Shown in pieces: positions 49,059 through 59,500 of a stretch of DNA of 64,000 nt (within the stretch, counting starts at the first letter, position 1; the number at the start of each line of letters is the position of its first letter). Made by a program: the position numbers and the translations under genes. The notes beneath the pieces are model-generated. The model saw only the letters and a program-made list of their open reading frames with translations, had not been told where the DNA came from and made no database searches. Source of the DNA: Hirudinaria manillensis (lineage: Eukaryota; Annelida; Clitellata; Hirudinida; Hirudinidae); contig CM067538.1 of assembly GCA_034509925.1 (NCBI GenBank), positions 3,277,001-3,341,000 on the forward strand, read 5' to 3'.

Positions 49059-51715
49059 TCACTTCCACACTGGTACTTCTGCCTTTGGTAGTGGCTTCTT
49101 ACCCAGTATCATATCAGCAGCTTTTTCGGCACTCATTATTACTGGGGCGTTCAGATTACCGCTGATAATGCTGGGCATAATGGATGCATCTACCACTCTT
49201 AATTTTTCAACTCCTATCACTCGACATTGTGGATCGACCACGGAGTTCTCATCCGTTTCGGGCCCCATTTTCGTCGTTCCGCAAGGGTGGTAAGCAGTCT
49301 CGACCGTATTTCTTATGAAATCGTCTATTTCTTTATCAGAATCTAACTTGATGTCGGGTTGAAGGAAGCCTCCATTAAAGCTATCAAATGCCTTCTGAGC
49401 GAGTATTCTTTTAGTTAGCCTGACGCATGCTCTCAGGTCTGATATATCTCTCCCAGTTCTTAAGTAGTTTGGATTTATGATTGGGGGCTCGTGTGGATTA
49501 ATCGATTTCAATGTTATGTTTCCGACGCTGCTGGGACGCATCGTACCCGCATGTGCTTGGTAGGCATGACAGTTCGCCATTCTCTGGCCATGATCAATGA
49601 CGACAGATGGCAGAAAATGCAACTGGATGTCGGGGTGGGACTCTTGATCTGAACTTTTGATGAAAGCCCCTGCTTCAAGATGGGATGTCGAAGCTGCTCC
49701 GCCTCCTGTGAAGAACCACTGCAGACCCGTTTTTACCATATTGGTTGGAAATTTCCACTGGTACTTAAATAGCGTTATAGGTTTCTTGCACTTGTGTTGG
49801 ATGAAGATTTCCAAGTGATCTTGTAAATTTTCCCCTACGCCAGGGAGGTGCGAAATTACTGGGATATTTAGCTTTTTTAGATGGTCGCCGTTTCCAATTC
49901 CACTCAGCATAAGAAGTTGTGGTGTGTTTATAGAACCCGCACAAACCAAAATTTCTTTTCTAGCTCTAGCTTGCCTTGGTTTACCGTGATGTTCATATTT
50001 TACCGCCATAGCTTTTTTGTTCTCGAAAAGTATTTGGAGAGCATTAGCCCGTGTTTGGAGATGCAGATTTTTATTAACTTTTAAAGACGTTCGCAAATAG
50101 GCTGCAGAAGAACTCCATCTCTTTCCATCCTTTATGGTCATGTCAAAGTGCCCGAAGCCCTCCTGCAAATTAATGAGATATTTACTTATTTAGATCTTAC
50201 CATTAGCACAAATTATTGATCATCTGATATGAGTATAAATACGAAGGAACCTCGACCGATCGGAACAAAATACCATATGTATTTAATAAGAGAAACCCTC
50301 CATCCGCAGACTCCAGATCCCGTCTGACTAAAATAAAACCAGAAGACGGAAAGTAGAATCTGATCTTTAGATAGCCAGTCAAAAAAATCTAGATTTTCAG
50401 AACCAAAAAAAAAATACTTATCCTTGTAACTCCTAAATATTGTTGAGCATTCATTCAGGTGTCAGTATTACGGAAAGGGCTGGTTTGTATTCTTCTAGAA
50501 CTGAATTAAGCATCTATATAAATCTACGAGTGTACGCCTATTCGGATTGTAAATGAGCCCGATCGTGTTGAAAAAGGCTCCAAAAAAGGGTTTTTCGGGT
50601 TTAGCGGGGTAGTGAAGGATGTCGAAACCAATACGCTCGATTCTGTGCTTCAGCATTATGCAGAACTTATCTAATCTCATTATCTGATGAGGCTGATTAG
50701 GAGTGGTGGAGGGGCGAAGGCGGTAATTATCGGCGAAATTCACATAAGACAGCGGGTACAGGGTCCAAAAGTTGATAAATTTTCGGTTAAAAAACTTATC
50801 GGTTAAGCCGAAATAGATTGATTAAGGTTTGATATTCGGAACAATACAAGACAAATACACTTTTGACATAATTCTTCAGTACGCTAGTTACGAAATGCTA
50901 TCGCAGTTTTATCTGCTATTGTCCTTAAGAAAACTATCAAAGATACATTATAAATTTCGTAATTAAGTTAATCTGATTAACGAAAATCACATTGATAACA
51001 AAGCAATTTGCAGTTTCTTATTATAAGACTGTTATTATACAATTTATTGTGTCGTAATAATTAAATATTTTGAGCTGCTGTTAAAGCTTTTTATTACCTG
51101 TTTGAATCCATTGCAATCTTCGGTATAGTCGTAACCGGCCTCCAAACCAGCTTGAATAAACACTTCGTATAAAGGGTTTTGCCATTTTCCTCTTGAGACG
51201 TGAAGAGGCCCGTGTCCACCTCTGTATACATCTTCTCCTAGTTCGTGGCATTGAGCTTTTTTGAAATACGGTAAACAGTCAAAATATGACCATCCTGTTG
51301 CTCCCTCTTTCTCCCATCTGTCATAATCTTGCGCATGTCCTCGTACGTACACCATAGCATTGATGGAGGAACTTCCCCCAACGACCCTTCCTCTGGGCCA
51401 GAAAAAAGATCTGTTGTTGGCTTTAGCTTGTGGAGTTGTCGAGTAACACCAACTATATCTCGGATCTTTTAGACAATACATCAAAGCCGCAGGCATCGCA
51501 AATTTCCAACTTCGATCAGTAGGACCTGCTTCTAAAACCAGGACATGGTTAGAACCGGCTTCTGGTTCAGAAAGTCTACTAGCTAATACACTTCCCGCTG
51601 ATCCAGAACCTACTATTACGTAATCATATTCCGACGTGCTCAAAGATCTCGCTAAAGGTAATATCAATTTACATCCTTTATATGTTGAAACTAGGTTATT
51701 CCGGATTTTAAACAT
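49059..51715 (-). CDS. CHDH: Choline dehydrogenase, mitochondrial (GMC oxidoreductase)
   Basis: FAD enzyme that oxidises choline to betaine aldehyde, feeding glycine betaine and methyl-group metabolism, on the mitochondrial inner membrane. Two exons, 51715-51098 and 50162-49059; 1722 nt, 573 residues (human 594). The N-terminus (about 28 residues, MFKIRNNLVSTYKG..., basic and lacking acids) is a likely mitochondrial presequence. The dinucleotide-binding motif VGSGSAGS is at residues 35-42. GMC signature 1 is present around RGRVVGGSSSINAMVYVRG, and signature 2 around GSINTPQLLMLSGIG. The catalytic histidine is in YHPCGTTKMG and the partner asparagine in GNLNAPVIMSAEKAAD. The intron donor is GTAATA. 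Other GMC family members of invertebrates are possible, but the DIQLHF, HYAYQAHAG-like HAYQAHAGTMRPSS and C-terminal features fit CHDH best. Confidence 0.9.
50495..50743 (-). other. Unassigned open frame in the CHDH intron
   Basis: An 82-codon frame on the CHDH strand, within a locally GC-richer patch of the 935-bp intron. Its composition is protein-like (for example LRPSTTPNQPHQIMRLDKF), but there is no recognised family, splice context or poly(A) signal. It may be a decayed element or chance. Confidence 0.15.
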
Positions 51716-52240
51716 GCTTGAACGTCGATTTGGCGACGAAGAAATGAGAACTCATTAACGAGATACCTACAGATTAATGCTCTAAAGAGGTTGAAGTCCA
51801 CGTCGAGAGCAGCTTAGGAAACACGAGAAGACAAGCCATGGCCGATATTTTGAAGACGATTTTAAGAATTGTATACATCGTAAAATGAATGAGATAGAAT
51901 GCAAATATTTGTTTTAATTCACCGTTTCAGAGACAAAAGATTTTACTTGTGTTTCTGTTATGGAAAGCAACTCAACCTTTTGAAGTGTTCTGAGCTATAT
52001 TTAGAGGTAGTTTAGAAATAGTTTAATCAATTTTTGAGATTCACCATATATTTACGAAGACTAGAGCATACATAGTCATGATGTATTTAAGCATGATAAA
52101 AAGGTTTAAGGGGGTAGGGTACCTGTTTTTAAACATTTTGAAAAATTTGTCATTAAATATTTCATTGTACGTATTACATGTACAATCATGTCATCTCATC
52201 CGTGACGGGATTAACAGCTGTCTTGTTATTTATTACTGCA
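51716..52240. promoter_or_regulatory. Upstream region of CHDH and the myristoyl-protein gene
   Basis: Part of a 1.05-kb spacer between divergent starts (51715 and 52766). No motif was recognised. The spacer also holds a dispersed repeat at 52250-52350. Confidence 0.4.
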
Positions 52241-52249
52241 AATTTATTT

Positions 52250-52350
52250 ATATACTCATCTTTTTGGAATCACCAAAATAAGCAACACAGAAATTGGAAA
52301 AGAAGAAAATATAACGGTGAAACCAAGGATGCCAGAAAAGAATTATTCCC
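52250..52350 (-). repeat. Dispersed repeat, copy B (LINE 3'-end-like)
   Basis: Second copy of the roughly 100-bp repeat at 3636-3738, in the same orientation, with shared blocks CATCTTTTTGGA, CACCAAA, AATATAACG and TGAAACCAA. An open frame crosses it but belongs to the repeat. Confidence 0.6.
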
Positions 52351-52765
52351 GCTAAGAAGGCAACCTATTTAAAGAGATAGAATTAGATCGATTATAGGCA
52401 GCAATAACGTTGTTATTGAATTACAGCGGTTTATGAAAAATTTGAATTTTACGAGCGAATCTATCTACATCTAAAATTGAGTTTTTGAATGTTGAATATC
52501 ATAAACCTTCTGTGAGAAAATTTGTATATTTGAGCTTCTACCCTGTATATTTTATTGAAAGGTTATCATTACGTTCTTTGGTTAGCCACAATAAGTAAAA
52601 TAATTTTATGACTAAGCGTTCTCCTAGAGGCTTTTCGAGTCTTGTTACGAAAATAATTTTTAGGTTTATGTCGTGACGTTTGCATTTATTTAAACAACCG
52701 TCTTATTTTAAACTCTGACTTCCTCGGAGAATACATCTTATATTGGAAGATAACTGTCGTTGAGC

Positions 52766-54079
52766 ATGGGCTCTGGATTTTCAAAAAAAAATAAAAAAAA
52801 AGCTAGTCTAGAAAATTTCAGTTGTAAGTTCATTAGAAAAATGGATTTTCCACAATTATAACTATTTTAATGTAATTTTTATTAGATCCCAAGAAAATTA
52901 AAATAAATGAGAACGCCACGCTGCAAGATGTAAATGAAAAGGGTGACTTTAAAGAAAGGGTCATTCCTGAAGTAAAGTTGTGAAATTTAATCACTGCAAT
53001 TTTATTTTTAGTTTTAATATCTTTTTAAGGTCGAACCTATTCGTAAGGATGGAAAAGAAACGCTAGATCATGACATAAATGGGCAGAACTTAAATAATTA
53101 CGACATGAATGAGAATTCCTCCTCAATGCCATCTTTAAAACAGCGACGCTGGAAAGCTACGTGTACTCTCGAGCAACCGATTTCTGATGACAAGACTATC
53201 ATTCTTGCTGACGTTCGAAGACTTTTGGAAGAATTGTCTTCCGCCTCAAGATGTCTCGGCAACCAGTTCAAAACAGAATCAATAATAACTAATTTCGCAG
53301 TAGAATCGCCTCTGAGAAACACAAGCAAAACAACTCAAACTGAAATCTCCCAGGATAACATGAGTGTGAATCCTCTAACACTTGATAATGTCAGAAGTCC
53401 GAGGGCTGAAGTCCCCAGTACCTCACGTTGTAGTTTGGATGAAGTTTTCGACTTTAATCAAATCAACAATCAAGCTTTCGAATTGGGGCATTTTGACGAG
53501 GAAATCCAAGAGAAACGTGAAGTAAATTCGATAAGTCAACTTTTTGTACCTATCTCTAATGAGAAAAAATATCATGATATAGAGAATTCTCTTGAATCAA
53601 CCAGGACAGATGAATCAACCTTACAGGATCTCTTACAGAAATGCGAAGATGAAACGGAAAATTTGAAATGCGCCAGACAAATACAATTAATCTCCGATTC
53701 GAGCATACCAGTTCGAGACATATTTTCTAGCAGCCAGTCTATAAATGAAGATTTATTAAAAGTTCCTTTGCTATCTTCGAGGAATTCAAACTGTGGCAAT
53801 AACTTGTCTGATAGCGTAAAATCCGTTGCTGTTGAGAATGATGGATTACGTGAGTATGAGAACGGATTAAGCGATAAAACAATAGAAACTACGGAGGAAA
53901 CTTTAACTAGCAGTCATCATAATCATTCCAACGAACTACAGGAGAGACAGGATGAACATGGCGATGAAGAATATGGTCGTAACAAGTTGTCCAGTGACGG
54001 ACAGCACTTCGAGATTGCATCAAGTGATTTGGATGACTCTAGGGGAGTTTGGGAAGACCCATCGAAGAACATTTTCTAA
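52766..54079 (+). CDS. Unknown acidic protein with N-myristoylation and polybasic start
   Basis: Three exons, 52766-52823, 52886-52971 and 53030-54079, with introns of only 62 and 58 bp (donors GTAAGT and GTAAAG). The total is 1194 nt, 397 residues, fully in phase. The protein begins MGSGFSKKNKKKASLENFS: glycine 2 with serine 6 and lysine 7 fits the N-myristoyltransferase rule, and the lysine cluster would give a second, electrostatic membrane contact. After that it is rich in Ser, Glu, Asp and Asn and looks disordered, apart from one amphipathic helix at about residues 107-127 (ADVRRLLEELSSASRCLG). There are no transmembrane segments and no enzyme motif. The helix plus the MGSG start recall cystin (CYS1), and the start also resembles MARCKS, but neither is established. 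The ATG was chosen because it opens both the lipidation motif and the frame. The gene is divergent from CHDH and convergent with STIM. Confidence 0.75.
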
Positions 54080-54296
54080 CACCTCAAAACGATTGATATT
54101 ATATATTTAAAATTTGTAAAGTTAAATTTGACTCCTAAAGTTTCTTTCTCGCAACACATAGTGTAATTCTGCACAACTAGGATTCCGTTTAATTAAGTTG
54201 CATACACTTTAGGCCAGCCTAATCAATAAGTAATTAATATACATGATCAAAAATTGTTGTCTTGTTCACTCTGTATTTAAATAGTATTACATTTAC

Positions 54297-54302
54297 ATTA
54301 AA
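54297..54302 (+). terminator. Candidate poly(A) signal
   Basis: ATTAAA about 220 bases after the stop of the myristoyl-protein gene. No AATAAA is nearer. Confidence 0.3.
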
Positions 54303-55100
54303 GCCATTATTTGCTAAAAAAAATATTTAAAAAATGTCTTTGATAATTGATTAGATTAATATTGCTTCTTAACATGCGAGGCTAACCCCAAATAGTCATG
54401 CATTTCTAGTTAATATCAACTTTTACTATAAGATTAATTGCAGGTACTAATAAAATTTCTTCAGTTCTAAATTCAACGCAGGATATATATGATAAAGTAT
54501 TTGGAGGATTACAAAACTTTATAAGGAGTTGTAATGTCTATTATTTTTCACTAAAAGATGAAAACTATGCTAAAGTGGTATTACCGGTATTATCAGCATA
54601 TCGAATTTCTGTTAGGGACCGATATATTGTGATACTCTCGACCGATATTTATCAAACTATACCTTAACTACCCAAAGAAATATCAAATGTGGGATTCTAT
54701 CTTACACGCTTTGTTATAGAAGGATTTTAATTATCTCTTTTCCTGTGCTATAATATTCATTAATTTGTGAGAAAATGTTCTATGTAGGTTTATTTACTTT
54801 CCATCCCCGGCTATGTGAGGCCCGCATTTTTTTTTATGTCGGTTGATGTTAACTGGAGTGAGAACCTTCATTGGCTTCTTTACGCCGCTTTAGAGACTAT
54901 TTACAAACCTGCAAACCTCGACTGTGTGAGGTTCTCTCTAGTCTCCTATGCAGTGCCTTTCCCTTAGTAAAGCCGGTATCCCAAAAAATAAAAATCAATC
55001 GGAATAAATTTAAGGTTTATTTTATACAAAATTGTAGAATTTTAAAAAATGTGGATAAGCAACAGATATGTTGACTTCTTGATCATAAGCATGGAAGGAC
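54303..55100. other. Intergenic stretch
   Basis: Mostly AT-rich. Near 54800-54990 is a more balanced patch with a short open frame (reading WLLYAALETIYKPANL...) that could be a repeat remnant. It is not assignable. Confidence 0.4.
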
Positions 55101-55939
55101 CCGAAACTCCAACTGAAGAATTTCTGGACGCTTTGAAGAAACTTCGCCGAATAAGATTTTTTAATTCAATTTGTGATTAGTTTCTAAAAGTGAGTTTTAA
55201 TATTTTCTCGTGTTTTTGGTAAATAAATCTTTTTTCTTTAACCAGCAAATTATTTTATTAGGGGTCATCCATAAGATCGGCAAGAAAGGGGGATCTAGAG
55301 CCAAAAGCGGGCTTGCGGACAAGGAAGAAGGGAGGTTTAGCAAAATATGGATTTCCACAGGTTCCAAATTTTAATAAATTAAATTGCTACAAAAAGTCCT
55401 ATTGATATTGTTTGGTGACAAAATAAGGACGAGGAAAAATCAACCTAAAAACGAACATTAGATGAGCGGATAAGAGGGTTAAATTTTTACGAAAGTCTTT
55501 TATGATTAATCCCTTAAGAAATTAATATTAGTACTTGGTACAATAAATTCCCCCTCTCCGAAACTCTGAATTGCCTCCCCGCTCCTAATCACAAAGAAAC
55601 CCTGCTCTTGTGTCATCCTTGCGCACCTCAGTTGCTTCCCTCTAGCTTTGCTTTAGATCAGTCACTGGAATGAGTCGATGGTACTTTGCGATTCCGTAGC
55701 CGGCCGATTTCTGATGACGTATCTCTCAGTCGGTGAATTTTCACAAAAAAATTAGTTTGTGCAAACATAAAAAATTTAGTAAGGTTAACTTATTTCAAAT
55801 TTTATTTTTCTCATGCAGATCCGAGGTTATTAACCGGTATGCCGCGCAACGGCCGTCAGCGCCTCGAAAAATGTGTCGGGAATTCTTAGATAAAATATAT
55901 GAAGAAAAAAATATTAATACAAAACTATATCCTTACTAA
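55092..55939 (+). CDS. Possible small gene (two candidate exons)
   Basis: A short frame opening MEGPETPTEEFLDALKKL (from 55092) looks like a first exon, with a possible donor GTGATT near 55170. A good acceptor (TTTTTCTCATGCAG) opens an exon at 55820. One of its frames reads SEVINRYAAQRPSAPRKM, then REFLDKIYEEKNINTKL and stops at 55939. The two pieces do not join cleanly in that frame, so either an exon is missing or they are unrelated. A repeat of the GGGTCATCC type lies between them. I recognise no family. Confidence 0.2.
55259..55345 (+). repeat. Fragment resembling the GGGGTCATCC-type repeat
   Basis: GGGGTCATCCATAAG followed by GGCAAGAAAGGGGG and GACAAGGAAGAAGGGAGG resembles, from memory, a repeat found in many animal genomes (GGGTCATCCATAAA...GTGACAAGGGGGGAGG). 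This has not been verified by search. Confidence 0.35.
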
Positions 55940-56412
55940 GGCCATCACGAAAAAGAAAAAGTGGTGAACCGTATTTAAGATGTGATTTAAGTCAGAAGAA
56001 AAAAGTCAAGTCTAGGGCTTGCAAGGAAGAAAATCTCAAACGATGAGCCAAACGTATTGCGTAGTTCAGGTATGATGTGCTCCAGTAAAAGGTTACCAAC
56101 TTCTGCTATAGATACACTGCCACAGCCCGTTCGGAAAATTTATATATTAAATATATATATATATAGCGATATATTTTTATTTATTTTCCAGTATTTTCAA
56201 TAAGATATGCCCATCATTTTACTATTCTTTGTTCTATCTAACTTCCTGAATTGTTCAAACGAAACCTGACACAAATTTCCACTTATGATGGTCAATTTTG
56301 GCCATGTTTGGAACCTGTTAGTTAAGCATTAGGCCAACTAACCAAAAATGCTACAATATTTCAATCAAGAATATAAAAATAATAACTATAAATTGATTCA
56401 CTCGCAGAGAAA
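55940..56412. other. Intergenic stretch
   Basis: Short AT-rich spacer with a TA microsatellite near 56140-56165. No gene seen. Confidence 0.5.
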
Positions 56413-56418
56413 TTTATT
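56413..56418 (-). terminator. Poly(A) signal for STIM
   Basis: AATAAA on the minus strand about 115 bases after the STIM stop. Confidence 0.5.
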
Positions 56419-56533
56419 TTTGATGATGGCGTTGCATGGCACGTTGCAAAATCTATTTTTGGTTATAATTTAACCACAAGCTAAATTATTGAATACATTA
56501 ACGAAATTGGTTCTCACATCATCTGCATTCGTG

Positions 56534-59500
56534 CTAATCATTCTTCTTATGTACTAAAAATTTCAACAATTTGGGACGTTTTTTTTTCTCAGAGCTGTCA
56601 CTTGAGGCCAGGCATGAATCAGAACTGTTGCCATTTTCCTTCTGCACAGAGCGATGATTATCAACTCCAGCTGGTTTCATAGATCCGGGAGAGGAATGGT
56701 TCTCAAAGTCAACGGTTGCTTTTATGCCGTCACCAAAACTCTTACTTTTGACCAAGCTACTATCGAGAATCGAGTCTGAGATATGTCTGTAAGAAAATTG
56801 AAGAAATCACATAAATAAAATTATGGCAAGGTTTGGCAATTTGTTAAAAGTATTACATCTAACTATACAATGAGGACAGGACCAAAGAGGACACCCCCAT
56901 GAAAACAAAACGTTGTCTGAGATGGAAAACAGAGAGATTGAGACCCAGAAATGGACAAATTATTCAATCATGAAAGTTACAAAGGGGCTCAATCAATCTA
57001 AGAATGTCATCTGGAACTATTTAAAAATTCCTGATGAATATGGAGCAAGAAATAAGCATAGGAGGCCAAAGAAACTTATGATTTATCAGTATCTATTCAC
57101 TTCTTATAAGAAAGACTTCAACAAATATATTTTCAGCCAATCAAACTAGAAATGAAATTGAATTAAGTATATCAAGTAAAACTGCAGCATTAACATATTT
57201 GAGATCTAGTGGCATTTTATCTTGTGAAAAGAGATTATAGGTTCCAGATCTTGAAAGCCATCATTTGGCAAAGGTGGAATGGGACAAAACCATGCTCTCC
57301 AACAGAGATGTTTGGAGTAATAATATTTTTCACATGAGAAGAAATAAAGTTTGAAGGCATCTTTTTTGAATGCCTCAAATCTAGGTTTTTGAATTTATAA
57401 GTTAATGCCCAAATAGTCCAACAAAAATTTCAAATTCCTGATTAGAAATATGTAAATACAGTGAAACCTACAAATTTGAGCACCAGAGAATGTGGTAAAA
57501 CCTGACTTAAGGGCCATTTTTCTAGGAACCGATTTTACTGTAGTTTAACATTTGACACCTGATAAAGGGGACAACCTCCCCATAATGACACTATTTTAAT
57601 GCAAAATCTAGTTGTCCCTAAAGACAGGTTTTACAGTACATACTTTATCATTGTTTTTAATTTGTGAGTTATTACAAAATTATGGAGGTGTCCTTATACT
57701 TTGTCCACACTCCATAATAAATCCTAATTATACATCATCAAATTAGATGTTTCCTGTTCGCCCTTCTGCTGCGCATCTGTGCACTTCAATAAGTAATAAT
57801 TTGGATTTAAAATTTCACTTCAACAAATTTGTGACAAACATTTCCCAATTCAGCATTAAGATAAAGCTGTGAATAAACTATGAAAGTTGACCAATATATT
57901 AAGCATACATAAAGTAAAAACTTGCAGCAAACACACAAAGTAGCGAGCTTTGTCAAACTTACGTATCCATAGATCCAACTTCAAACAAAACTTTGTTGAG
58001 AGTTTCTGATGATAGATCTTTCGATGTGCTGCCAAAACTGTCACTTGAACCAAGTAACTTTATTCCGTCACTTCCTTTTTTTTTTAATTTATCTAGAAAT
58101 GAAAAAGATGGGAACTAATTGAGGGTTTACTTACTTATTGGTCATTTTGATGCATAACTTAAAGTTAAGAGCAGATGAATTTTATAATTTCATGCAATTG
58201 CAGGTGGCATAGGGTAGTTCATTTCATATTCATTTATAATGAACTAATGAATATTTCCTATTTCTTACATATCAATCATCACGTGCTATTCTCCAAAGGC
58301 ATAACATAAAAAAAAATAAACAAATCACAGATTCACATAAGAAAACATTAACTACTGTCAGATAAGTCATCGCTGTTTATGTATCCCAATCTTGAGTAGC
58401 TCTGCATTTTATCTGAGAAATAAATAAATAATAATTAAGATCCAAAAAGAAACTGATAACATTCCAAAACTCTCCATCTTAAATCATTTAATAATTTTAG
58501 AAATTATTAGAAAGATTCTAGTTTATACTTATTAAAATTAAATTTCTTCTACCCAACCCAATATCTAAAATCATTTTCATCAAGACAGTGTCTTAAAGAC
58601 ATTAATATTCTGTCTTCCCACCTTCAATAATATTTCTTGGAATGTCTTTGACTCATTTTAAAATTTTAATTCTTTAATAAAGAATATTTTAAAAAATATA
58701 GGATCATTTGGGCAAAAAGTGTAGGTCCATCCTCTCCCAATTGATATTACTTTTGCTCTTCCATCTAATCTAGTTCTTTCCCACCTGGACTTCAACAGTC
58801 TTCTATAGTGAACAGCTGCCTATTGGATTTTTTCATCCAATGCACCCAAAATAAGCTCATTAAGTGATGACATACTACAAACGTACCACAAAAACCTAAA
58901 CTCCATAGTCACCATGGGTGAAGAAATTTTAAATCATTGCTTGTTATTAGAAGGATACCAGCATATTGTAAAACAACATTTTTTTAAAATACTTTAGGTT
59001 AGTGGCAGCCATTCCTCAGACTTCCCCACTCAGAATTGCCTTCATATCAGATTTGTTTTATTCAACAAATCAATGTTATCTTCAAAATATGAAAAGAAGT
59101 TATTAACAGAAATTTTCATGAAGCTCTTACCAACTCTTCTCCTAGCTTTGGTGGCTTAGCCAGGATTTTAGAATTGGTTAAAGTTAGGGATAGTTTGATG
59201 ACAACCTTATTTTATCGAAATTTAGTCACTAAAAGGAATACACTGACAGATGGAATAGGGGTACTTTCCAATGATGATTAAGGAACATTATTCCAGCTTT
59301 TTCAAGTGCTAGGAGAAACCTGTAAGTCTGATGGCCTTTTTTTTGGTCATGATCAAATGTTGAACAATTTAAGAGCAATAGGCATTCAAAGAGGGGCATA
59401 GCCACTCAAGGAGGAAAGGAACAGACCCTCACCCTATATTGCATCTATTTTGAGTAATGTCCAGTTTTCATAATTTCCTTATACTTCTCAGTAATTATTT

